Positions 31,745 to 41,462 of a stretch of DNA of 64,000 nt are shown here, piece by piece. The notes under the pieces are model-generated. The model did not search any database. It was not told the origin of the DNA and saw only the letters and a list, made by a program, of their open reading frames with translations. Source of the DNA: Angiostrongylus vasorum (Eukaryota > Nematoda > Chromadorea > Rhabditida > Metastrongylidae); assembly GCA_018806985.1 (NCBI GenBank), contig JADANN010000018.1:528501-592500 (forward strand), in the 5' to 3' direction. Position 1 is the stretch's first letter, and every line of letters begins with the position of its first letter. Both the position numbers and the translations under genes were made by a program.

Positions 31745-33234
31745 TCAGTCAGGAAGCACTATGGCACAATAAACCATTTAGAAACTTAGCACTTAGGTTT
31801 ATATAATTTCTCACAGATGGCATTGTCGCAGTTGGTGTGGATGACTCTGAACTGCTACTGAATGTAGTAAGTTAGAATTAAATTGTGCCAGTGCAAAAAA
31901 CAATGTGGTTTCCTTCAAATAAATATAAATTTAAAATAATTTGAAGCGATTAATTCGAACTTAAAATAATTTTTAATGCGACTATTCCACCATTGAATGC
32001 CATTATTTTCGCATCAATGAAATATAATGCTTTCGTGGAAGTTGAAAAATTATGTACTTCTACGCATAGAACCAGGCTCACACGGCCATTGAATCGTGGC
32101 TCGGCATATCGAATTCATGTCTGGGACGGAGTACGAACTGCGACACGCACAGTCTGAATGCCACGAGAAGCATCGATAGGTGGACCATCGAAGAGGGTTC
32201 GAATGCTGCTCATAGTCGAACCCGACCGCTCCGTAAAAATTTGGTTTGCTTGAATCGAGAACTGCTTTTCCTATTTCAGGGAAGGCATGGTCTCATAAGA
32301 TACTACCGTGCTCAGAAATTTTTCTTTTTTTGTGTGTTGCAGGTTGTCGAACTATGAAGACTAAAGGAAGAGTTCCCAAAAAAAATCTAAATGTTAACTT
32401 CTATGCATCCAGGTGTCCCATTCAAATAGAATGTCTCGGACCGGGTACTGGCGATAGTAACTGCAATACCAGATGAGGGCAATCACCTGCTTCCAACGAC
32501 GCAGGGTGAATAAGGATATGTTCTTCCTCTGTTTTCTGCTGTGGAGTAACTTGAATCGTTTGTAAAAAATCCTGTTAGTGAATGCACGAACCAGGATATC
32601 CAAGTGTGCAGTAACGCAGAGCGTTCAATATGAGTTGGTTTACTTTCAAGTATGAATGGGGAGATCCTTCCTCCCGTTCATTTTGCCATGCACAGGTTTT
32701 TCCGGCACTTTTATATTCAATCCATAATTTATCCAGCACAGCGAGCGAGAACGCCGAAAGTTTAACAGCGAAAAACATTCGCAACATAACGGAAGAATAT
32801 TGAGACATCCAATTACCCAATTCAAATAAAAATCCGTTATCGAAAAGTTGATATTTTCACCCGTCACCATGAAGTATTGATTTTTTACTTATCTACCAAA
32901 CCACCACCCAAACGCGCTTTCCAGTAAACCTTTCCAGTCATTCAAAATTCTCAGATTTAACTTTTTCATGGCGACTTAATCAATTATAACACTTTTCGGC
33001 AGACCCGACGCTACGAGTAGATTTCAGTTCGCAACACGTGTGGTGAAAAATTAGATCTGCATTGTATACGCCATCCACATGAAATTTTGCGTCAGACTAT
33101 AAGCGATAATGTTAGATGCAAATAAAGCAAATTTGTAACGGTATTTGTAGAAAAAAAGTGCCATCGCTGAAAGTGGTTGCAAGAGGAAACTGAAGTTCTG
33201 TTGTTTTGTGTAAAAAATATTAGGCGTATTTTTT
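31745..33234. other. unassigned stretch with 8-bp hairpin
   Basis: Mostly featureless. At 32195-32223 GGGTTCGA and TCGAACCC form a perfect 8-bp stem around a 13-base loop, and GGTTCGAATGC resembles a pol III B box. No A box at suitable spacing and no family relatives were found. Confidence 0.35.
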
Positions 33235-33560
33235 ATAAGCTTACACGAGGTTTATAACATTCTCTGTTTCGGCTAACGTTTCGATGGTATCGTCTTCATC
33301 AGAGCCGATGATCCGAGTCGATGGTCTACAGTTGTTCGTGCTCTCGTGGTGGCGTCTTTGTCGCGCATCGAACCTCGAGCGACGAAGACGCCACCTCGAG
33401 AATACGAACAACTGTGGACCATCGACTCTGATCATCATCCCTGGTGAAGACGGTACCGTCGAAACGTTAGCCTAAAATAAAGAATGTTATCAACCTTGTA
33501 TAAGCTTATCAAAGAAAGAAAACGTATTGATTAGTCATACAGAGGTTAAAGGAAAGTTGG
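33235..33560. mobile_element. PLE foldback with two inverted hammerhead-type motifs
   Basis: An inverted repeat spans 33235-33509, from ATAAGCTTACACGAGG at the left to CCTTGTATAAGCTTAT at the right, with the centre near 33370. Each arm carries a ribozyme-like core facing inward in opposite senses. The minus-strand motif at 33271-33306 is GGCT-CTGATGA-AGACGATACCATC-GAAAC-GTT-AGCC with all core bases intact. The plus-strand motif at 33441-33472 keeps stem II (GACG/CGTC) and GAAACGTTAGCC, but its CTGATGA is CTGGTGA. A PLE-type end (GATTAGTCATACAGAGGTTAAAGG, 33530-33556) follows. The left arm also matches 62318-62480. Confidence 0.75.
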
Positions 33561-34855
33561 CTTCGAAATATTATTAGACGTATTGACGATCGTGGTTCGT
33601 CCATTTACTACGAAATGGAGGTCATCGTGTGCAGACGATCCTTTCATATCACTGTTTGTTCAACAAACTGACAAAGAATTGTGTGGTGCATTTCAGATAG
33701 CATCTATAAAAAAAAGTGTGCAAATAACTCTTGGGTCAAAGTCTGAGATCGTTTACAATGGCAGTTACAAGTAGCCCGCAGAGTTTTGAGCGCAGGAGGA
33801 ACAAAAGCAGAGTGGAACAGTCACTGTTCATTGTCATTGTGTAGGTGATTTCGTTATCTCAAAAGTTTATTCTTAAAAATGAACCTGTTCCGAATAGAGC
33901 ATGTCAATCTGGATATCACGGCCTGAAACAGTCGTCATAATCATGTTCTACCAACAAATACAACATTTAGCCTAGAAACAACAGTGTCTAAAAGAACGAC
34001 GAAGATAAGAAGAAAGAAAAAACACGTGAAGAAACGACGAACCTCGGTGCCGGAAGAAAGTCCAACCACATTTTCTTGTCCATGTATACTCCAAGCCCCA
34101 TTTCGTGGGTTTTCACGAGTTCGCCCTTCATCCCAGCGATCCGATCATTGTCCGTGTCCAGCGGTTCCTTCAGTGAAAAAAAGAAATGAACAAAGTATTA
34201 AGCATAGTCGTTTTTATGCCGCACAGCCTATCTCAATAGGAATTAGATGGATAGGACTGCATTCACTTTAATGAGGTGCATTCGTGTATTATGCCACTAT
34301 AAACAATAAAGGTTATGTAACAGTTATCATTCATTCTGTAGATTAAGCCGAGCTAAAGTTGCGCTTCCGGTCAAGTTCGAAAACGTCTGATAGATGGCAC
34401 ACCGTCTTTGCATTGCTGCGACCTTTTCTTTGTTCATTTCTATTCATGATATACACCATAGACGTCATCTCCGACTTAAACTTTGTCATTTTGTACAATG
34501 GTCCGGTCATAAAGTCAGTAGGCTTTGATAGACATTCCACAAGCTTGCCATTCGTCCATAAAGTCATTGAAGAAATTCAAATGTAGTGCAATCAGAAGCA
34601 TGGTGAATAGCATGACACTAACTAGTGTTGAAGCATTATACAGTGATCTCACTCGTGGGAAATAGAGATAGTTTCGTACATTGCTCTCATGTTTCATCTT
34701 AGTAGTACGGTCGTCCGTTGGCCAGTGGTCGCCTATCAACTCTTCTTCTCTCTTGATTTTCTTGCTCTATAATTGTATGCAATATATGCAGTTTTGTTTG
34801 AAATAAAAATAAAAACAGACGGAGATATCTTAGCTAGGTTTAGAAATTCAGTGCT
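33561..34855. other. unassigned stretch
   Basis: A basic 95-codon frame at 33984-34271 begins with Lys/Arg clusters but has no domain and ends in atypical sequence. Nothing else was recognised before the F2 TSD. Confidence 0.3.
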
Positions 34856-34869
34856 GTAACATGCGATGA

Positions 34870-35258
34870 CCTCCCAACGGTTTATCGCCCCATCGTGGCT
34901 GGGAAGTGTTGCTGGGTATCGGACTGCGATCTACAGCAGGAGATTCGTCCCCCCGGCAAGGTCTCCCAAGTTGAAAAGGAGTACGGCAATTCCATCAGGA
35001 GGTCTAGATAAGAGTAAACCAATACAGGATCCACCACCGTCATGGTATCAAAGTCGCATGGTGGAAAATCTCCCTCTGATCCACAAGGGCTGCCGCTGCC
35101 TGTGGTGCTGAAGACCTGGGGCAGACTTTGACCAGGCTGACCTCGGAATTCCAGGGAGCCATAATAAGTTAACTAGCAAATCTCCGAAAAAATGGTGATT
35201 ATGCTGGTGCCCACACAACCAGTGAGGACGGGCCGTTCAAGTGTCAAGCATCAAGTAA
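34870..35258 (+). mobile_element. F2 retroposon copy F, full length with 14-bp TSD
   Basis: It is 389 bp flanked by a perfect GTAACATGCGATGA (34856-34869 and 35259-35272). It starts CCTCCCAACGGTTTATCGCC and ends TTCAAGTGTCAAGCATCAAGTAA, three units of the heptamer tail. The second hairpin is weakened (GGAGATTCGTCCCCCC). Together with copies C and G this defines the unit's exact ends. Confidence 0.96.
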
Positions 35259-35384
35259 GTAACATGCGATGATGTCATTTAGCACGAGCAAGGCGGCCTT
35301 GCTCGAAAAGCTTCCTTTTTCAAAAGCGAAAAGCTTTCTATCTGGGTCAGGAAACTGGTACTAAGCCCGTCTGAGATTAAGCCA

Positions 35385-35620
35385 TAACAGCGTGCCTCGT
35401 CTGTGATGAAGACTTGGAGACTCCCCAGCACCGCTATCCAAAATTCTGAAGAAGAATCAACTCGTTCAGTACCCAACGACATTCATGAAATAGATCAAAA
35501 AATTCTACTGAACCGGCCAAGCCTTTAAATAAGAAAAACTTTAATTCACGACGGATACAAGGAAACGAATCGAATGTAAGAAATGCCTGGCCCACATAAC
35601 ATATGACCTCGTGTCATTCA
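35385..35620 (+). mobile_element. SINE-F4 long-subfamily fragment
   Basis: GTACTAAGCCCGTCTGAGATTAAG is a diverged central domain. GAATCAACTCGTTCAGTACCCAACGACATTCA follows, then ACAAGGAAACGAATCGAATGTAAGAAATGC and CCCACATAACATATGACC. The 3' end agrees with the copies at 40230-40325 and 12790-12890. Confidence 0.65.
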
Positions 35621-35875
35621 GAAAAACTGTTGCGGTGATAATTCGCTGTGTTCTTGAGAGACACACAAGAAGTTGTGTGCAAACTCTTTAATCACAAAAG
35701 CTGAGCTTCCGGTAGATTTCGCCTTATCAGCCAAGCATCTCCATATCCAACAGGAAAATCACAAAACTTAAATTTCAGTCCCACTGAGAGAATATTGGAG
35801 AAAATCTGGAGAAGAACAGTGGGTGGATGAGTATTGATTTGCAATTTTATTAAGGCAAATATGGGATGCAAAATT

Positions 35876-36226
35876 TTTTTGTTCTGCCACGACGATTTTT
35901 TTTCTCAAGACCAAAAGTAGCTTTTTCGTGTTATATCTCGTCCAAAGGCGCGTGTGGCGCAGTGGTCGGAGGCGCCCCTGCAACACACGTAGAATCGATC
36001 CCTGCGCACATGGCCCACCAAGCCCTCCATCCCTCCGGGGGTTTGCAAATTGGTGCCAGACTTGCCTGGGAGGATAGCAGCACTGGCTTGATAAATCGGT
36101 AGGCCACCGCGAGTCATTGTAAAGACCAGACATGCATTCAAGCACACCTGCCAACGATGCTTAATGAAGACGAATGCATGGCTCATCCCTCAGGCATTGA
36201 TCAACGCCGAGAGCTTTATCTTTCAT
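35876..36226 (+). mobile_element. SINE-F1 with a shared 5' extension
   Basis: The F1 body starts at 35947 with TGGCGCAGTGG as A box and ends GAGCTTTATCTTTC. The 72 bases upstream (35876-35947: TGCCACGACGATTTTTTTTC, CAAGACCAAAAGTAG, CGTGTTATATCTCGTCCAAA) are also found, inverted with the SINE, at 53646-53721. The homology stops at the SINE tail on the other side. Confidence 0.92.
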
Positions 36227-36881
36227 TTTTTTTGTTAGGGTAAATGCTAAAGCAATTTTACAGAAAAAAGTCGAAGACCTTTTGAATATATCGCATGACA
36301 CGGCTTCAACAACCTATGAGTATAAATGCACCGTTAACGACGATCAAGTGAGTCACAGTTAGATAAATAGCATTCCACAAAAGCCAACGATTACCTTGTA
36401 TTGAGACACGTCTCTCCCTGATCGGGTGCGCTCGCTATTAGAATTGGGCCGAAGTTTCTCATCAGCTGAACTCATTTCTACGGTACCATTGCGACATCTC
36501 GCATGCAGTTTGCATGAACTCCAAGACTCAATGACAAGGCTAGAGTTAAAGCACTAAACAGAGCGAACAACAAGGAGTAAGGGTCTTGCCACTACCGCCG
36601 TTTCCTCAAACGTTCTGTATACAACAAGGTTCCAACAATGAAAATAGTAGCAAATTTAGCATATTTGCCGACGAACTTCTGGAGCCCTCAACGGCTTTAG
36701 CGAAGGAAGTTTCGCTTCATTTACTCGGGAACAAAAATGTGAGATGCAAGAGGTTTCAGGGCTGATAGGGTTAAAAAAGCATTAAAACATCTGTTGATGA
36801 TAAGGGTCGAGTGTTTATAATACTTCCTAGTCTATTAGATGCTGAGATTACGAAAAAGTATCTTAAAGATGGCTGAGAGAA
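36227..36881. other. unassigned stretch
   Basis: No family recognised. The last 20 bases (GGCTGAGAGAAAGGCAAAGC) belong to the F3 variant that follows. Confidence 0.3.
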
Positions 36882-37062
36882 AGGCAAAGCAAGGGCCTCG
36901 GTGGTGTAGTAGCCAAAAAGTGGGCGCTTGAAAAGGGTAATCGTGGGTTCCAAGCTGGAAAGGGTCCCAACGTTTGCAATTATCTCAGCTGTATTCTGGT
37001 GGTATTTCACATAATACCCTATCATTGAGAAAATTAATAAGGAGTAAATAGAAAGTTTGATA
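36862..37062 (+). mobile_element. F3 foldback element, diverged right arm
   Basis: GGGCCTCGGTGGTGTAGTAGC is A-box-like and CGTGGGTTCCAAGC stands at the B-box-like position. ATTATCTCAGCTGTATTCTGGTGG, ACATAATACCCTATCATTGAG and GGAGTAAATAGAAAG follow. The GCAAAGCAAGGGCCTCGGTGG start matches the copy at 63085, defining a variant arm. Confidence 0.75.
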
Positions 37063-37499
37063 TTGTCATCTTAAAAATGCTTCCGTTTATGTCGAAATGT
37101 CTGAAAAGGAAAGCAACAAATTCGTCAAAGTGGCTCTAGTTTGAAAACACCAGTTATTTTTTCAACTCAAGGTTTAATTTTCAAACACTTTTCGTCCCAT
37201 ACCTGCTTGTAAAAAACTCATATGTTATTATCTACTGCTAACCATACTAATGATCGTTATTCAAGCTTGGAGCCGTCATTAGCTGTGTAGACGGGTCAAC
37301 TGATAAAATAACGTAGTTTTAAGCCGCAACTCTTTTCCAGTTGCTGAACATAATGCATGTACTAACAGTGGCTCGCAATAAAGTCCTTAGACATTAGCAT
37401 CCATTATGCGACATTGTTGAGTGATTCCGTTGTGCAATCCATAATCGAACTTCCTATGCAACACGAGGCAGCAATAAACGTGTATGGCTTCTCGATTCA
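37063..37499. other. probable decayed PLE 5' coding
   Basis: CTTGTAAAAAACTCATATG (about 37207-37225) can be read as LVKNS, a string typical of the PLE RT region. Multiple stops and frameshifts prevent firm assignment. It lies directly upstream of recognisable RT. Confidence 0.3.
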
Positions 37500-39240
37500 G
37501 CAGGTCAAGGCCTTCTTACTTTAGATGGTCCAGCAAGTATTTCGCACAAATAACAGGACTATCAATGAGACAGTGAGTAGCACCAAACCTTGCCATTGAA
37601 TATTTTTCTAGGGTGGGAGCTCAAGCAACCGATCTTTCCCCATTACTCTATTGTAGATATGTAGATAATTGCTTTGTCATGTGCTCCATATATGAGAAGA
37701 TGGACTAGTGTTTTGTGTTACTGAACGAACAGTCAGACAACACAAAATTTATCCCAGAAAAAGCAGAAAGGAAACTTGCTTTTATTACCAAATGTTCAAA
37801 TTAGCCTGACCGAAAGCGGCCACATCACAAAGTGGTATAGAAAGCCAACTAACGAAAAACATCCTGGTTCATTAGCTCTTCTCTTTCCCTCACACAGAAA
37901 GAAAGGCGGGTATAAGAAGCATGTTTTGAACGGCCACTAGTGTGTGCACAGAAAAGGAGCCAAACGAAGAATCCGTGAAATTAGTACGGCATTTAGGCAT
38001 TCGCAATGGCTATGCAACTGTAGCTCCTCGGGACAAGTGTAGAAGAAGAACGACACTCCGAACGAGGGACGAAAAAGTTCAGCTCTCAAAACTTTCGAAC
38101 GAACCCTTCCTTTCCAAGGAAATAAGTGCAACTATAAAACGTTGCTTTTAAACGGCCGATCTAGAGAATACGGTAACAATGGATGAAACACCACCGAGAA
38201 CTCTAGGACTCTAGCTAGTTGGCAACCGCCTGCATGAGCTTCTGTCTACAACGCAAATTGCGTATTCCGCCTTAACTGTAGAGACGCTGATTGCATGAGT
38301 TCGAGTACGCCGTACTTAGCTTCTTGTAAAAGGTGTGGAGACAAACACGTTGGCGAAACGGGTAGAGCACTGCGCATCCGTATAAAAGAGCACCTAAACG
38401 GTAAGCAAAAGTTAAACAAAACACTCCGCAGGGATCTCAGTGACATAACGGCGAACATTTACAAGTAGAAATTGTCATCCTCACAGAAGAATCGGAAACC
38501 TCAGTTCTCAGAACTTTCGAACCATTCTAGATAACGTTGTCCTTTTTTTTACTGCCTATTACAAATTTTTTACAGCAGGCTATTACGTTTGACTCAACCA
38601 CAAAAATGCTGAGATATTTGCAAAACTCCGGACCGCAGGTGTCTGCGGTGGGGAATGAAAGCGCTGTTACCGTTTCCGGGGCTAACGCGTTCACCACCAC
38701 ACCATGAAGGTCCATCGTTTCGCCTGTCTCTCAGCTAGTTCCATCGATCAAGCCATCAGCAATCATCTATCAAATGGATCAATCCAACTGAAGTTTTCCA
38801 AATTTCTCAGCATTATTGTGGTTCATTTTCAGATAAATTTCAAGAATCCAAAAATGAACCAAAGAGTGGAATCCCTTGTTATGACGCGTGATTGTACACA
38901 GTATCTCAGATTGATATTTTAATGTGAGAGAGACACATTATGCTTTCACGTGAACTTTGTGTGGTTGGTCTCCACGTGAAAGCTCAGTGGAAGACTCATA
39001 AAAAGCTGGCGAAAAAGCCGTTTTTTGTTTTCAATGCGGTCAAGATCTAGGTTTCATGATTTTCTGTTAAGGTTATAGAGGTACTTGGCTGGCTAGATTG
39101 TAGTCAACTTTACTTTTCCAGGTTCTGAAACGATCGAAATCCACCGAAGCGTCAGCTTTTGCTAACAAGGAGTGTGTTAACAACTTGTTTGTGCTTATCA
39201 AGAAAACAGCAATTTATTGATCAATACCGAGGTTAAAAGG
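37500..39240 (+). pseudogene. Penelope-like element: RT, GIY-YIG endonuclease and 3' end
   Basis: RT motifs appear in one frame: KYFAQITGLSM (about 37530), VAPNLAIEYF, then YCRYVDN at 37649-37669, where the second catalytic Asp of the usual YVDD is Asn. KAERKLAFITK and GHITKWYRKPTNEKHPGSL continue the thumb-side region typical of PLEs. The endonuclease follows at about 38340-38460 as KHVGETGRALRIRIKEHLNGK. Stops and frameshifts are numerous. An F3 element (38540-38842) splits the C terminus; NPKMNQRVE resumes after it. The 3' region carries a ruined ribozyme-type motif at about 39123-39160 (GTTCTGAAACGATCGAAATCC, CCGAAGCGTCAGC). It is dead, but the most complete PLE in the window. Confidence 0.88.
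38540..38842. mobile_element. F3 foldback element nested in a PLE
   Basis: The left arm begins TTTACTGCCTATTACAAATTTTTTAC and holds the CCGCAGGTGTCTGCGG hairpin and CTAACGCGTTCACCACCACA. The short inverted right arm reads GTTTTCCAAATTTCTCAGCATTATTGTGG. PLE sequence resumes with AATCCAAAAATGAACC, showing that F3 inserted after the PLE. Confidence 0.88.
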
Positions 39241-39959
39241 AACCCATTATAGAGGATTCTTGCGATTACGTTCATTTATATTAGTATCATCTGTTTAAGA
39301 ACTAAGGCATAGGTCTGCGATAATATTCTTACCAGGGTGCTGGTATAATGGATAATAAACGTTAGAATGTAAAGAAAATTCTGATGCTTTACAGTTTTTC
39401 TGGAAATTCAATGTTTCTGGAAATGCGCTTCGAGTCTACAATGAAGTAACTATAGCCATCGTGATCCAAAGCATAGATATCTGCTTGGTGGCGCTTCTAT
39501 TCCAAAGCTCTAATAAGTAAAAAGAAAAAGCCAATACTATCTTTGAGTAGTGATCACTGATCGCTTTGCCACGAACGTTTTTCTTGAGGGGACGACTCAC
39601 ACGATGTCCTGAGGACGTTAATTCTTTGCGTTTAAAGGACTACGAGTTCTCAACTAAGTTTTCCAGTTGTCTAATGATCCCTGCAACGCGTGAATGATTT
39701 GTTGTCGTTCCAAAACCTTGTTATTTTTGGAGCGCACTGTTGAAATCGTATTATTTCAAGAACTCAGCAGTATAGTTGCTGAAGTGCATGATGTTATCTT
39801 TCGCTAAAAAGTCATATAACTGCGTTTCCTTCTAATTTCGTCACCACCAACACTTTCTCTTGTTAAGGCCTTGTTTAACACCATATTCTTTCCACTTCTT
39901 GCTAACAGATGCCAATGTTCAGGTACAGCTTATGCTGTAGACGCCGTTCTATGCGAGAA
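39241..39959. other. unassigned stretch
   Basis: Nothing recognised between the PLE end and the F4 copy. Confidence 0.3.
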
Positions 39960-40325
39960 AGGGCGTCATCCGACTCGACATTACACCACTCATGCGTCCC
40001 ATTCCTGTGAAATCGAGGAATAGATGCCTGGCTTGTTTGGGAAAAGCTTCTTCCGATACATGAAGACTACCGACTGCACGTGGTGAGGACCTGAGGACAC
40101 TTTGCTACAGTTATTCCAGAAATAGCTAGAGAATCGACTCGACCGGAATTCATCAACACTCCTAAATAAGAGTAAAAATCGCCCAGCAGCAGCCGAATTG
40201 CAATAGAAGTCCGAATACTTTTGTCATGACCAATGATTGTGATTTGAAACCATGGATGATGGATCAGAGGAAGCGAATCGAGTAAAAGAAGTGCTGGTCG
40301 CCGCACAATATGTGATTTTTAGGCC
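39960..40325 (+). mobile_element. SINE-F4 long-subfamily copy
   Basis: GCTTGTTTGGGAAAAGCTTCTTCCGATAC is the central domain edge. GCTACAGTTATTCCAGAAATAGC, GAATCGACTCGACCGGAATTCA, AGCAGCAGCCGAATTGC and GAAGCGAATCGAGTAAAAGAAGTGCTGG follow. The tRNA-like head is too eroded to read boxes. Confidence 0.65.
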
Positions 40326-40591
40326 ATATGAAATAAATAATCAAAGTGAATGTTCGTAATTATAAATCCACTAGTGGAAGTTTCATCTGAGAAATCACCT
40401 ATCGTTATGCAGAAAACGAGCGTGGATATAACCGTTAGCAATATTTGCTTCAGTACACAAGAATAGTTTTACGACCTTACCGAAATCAAACCACCCATTG
40501 TTAGAAGCACTTTGGAAATGCTACTAAACATGAAAGAGGTGGATACATCTTCTATCTCCAATCTGTCTATATTTATCATAACGGAATAATG

Positions 40592-40682
40592 ATTAAAGGT
40601 TTCGGCATTGATACATCCCTTGAAGATGCGACATGCCTTCGACTCCACTAAGCATCATAGGGGGTGGATGAATGTACATTTA

Positions 40683-40684
<2 letters not shown>
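40592..40684 (-). mobile_element. SINE-F1 3' part truncated by TA array
   Basis: TTTCGGCATTGATACATCCC and CATGCCTTCGACTCCACTAAGCATCAT are the tail-proximal F1 blocks. The element stops at TAGCATATAT, so its head and central domain have been lost to, or replaced by, the TA tract. Confidence 0.75.

Positions 40685-40730
<46 letters not shown>
40685..40730. repeat. (TA)n array truncating F1
   Basis: About 44 bp of uninterrupted TA. The right flank (40731-41015) is not recognised, except that an F1 head fragment, GTATGGCGCGGTGG on the minus strand, lies at about 41016-41042. Confidence 0.95.
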
Positions 40731-40731
<1 letters not shown>

Positions 40732-41061
40732 GACTTTCGGCGCATCTTAGTGTTGTATCCTTCCAGATAGAAAGGATTCACAACATTGTTTCACCTCTTT
40801 TAAAGTTTCATGTCCAGCAATGTAACAAAGGTTCTACTGAAGAAGAGCCATAGATAAAAACTGTAAACTCATTTTTCCTGAGAATTTTCGAAGATCTTAT
40901 TGGAATATTTTTTAAGCTTCTTTAGCAGTCTGGTGCCATTTTGCTAATCCTTAAGGGAGATCAGCTTTAGTTAACTAGAAACTCAGGATCGCAAAACGTT
41001 CTGTACATCACAGGGCACCTTTAACCACCGCGCCATACATGACCACGTGTTTATCACAATA

Positions 41062-41449
41062 CTTGATACTTGATACTTGAAGGGCTCGTCCTCACTAGTT
41101 GTGCGGGCCCCAGCATTATCATCATCTTTCAGAGATTTGCTGGTTAAGCCATTGTGGTTCCCTGGAATCCCAAGGGCAGCCTGGCCAAAGTCTGCCCCAG
41201 GTCGTCACCACGACAGGCAGTAACAGCCCTTGTGGATCAGAGGGAGATTTACCACCATGCGACTTTGATACCAAGACGGTGGTGGATCCTGGCATTGGTT
41301 TACTCTTGGCTAGGTTTCCTGATGGAAACGCCGGACTCCTTCTCAGCTTGGGAGACCCTGCCGGCAGGGAAGAATCCCCCCGCTGTACATCGCAGTCCGA
41401 CACCCAGGAACACCTCCCAGCCACGATGTGGCGGTAAACCATTGGGAGG
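41062..41449 (-). mobile_element. F2 retroposon copy G, full length with 13-bp TSD
   Basis: It is 388 bp between perfect copies of GTTTATCACAATA (41049-41061 and 41450-41462). On the minus strand it starts CCTCCCAATGGTTTACCGCC. It ends in three clear tandem heptamers (CTTGATA on the plus strand), the cleanest tail in the window. The CCTCCCA/TGGGAGG hairpin is present. The internal frame is open for about 106 codons on the sense strand. Confidence 0.97.
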
Positions 41450-41462
41450 GTTTATCACAATA

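Noticed and set aside
35947..36010. A functional tRNA-Leu or tRNA-Ser gene
   Set aside because: The A box is good, but there is no cloverleaf: no acceptor-stem pairing, the anticodon arm is missing and the B box is degenerate. It is a SINE head.
35768..36186. Recurrent open frames with [22 protein letters not shown] peptides
   Set aside because: They are translations of the SINE-F1 body, occur in every copy in whichever frame is open, and start or stop at random places.
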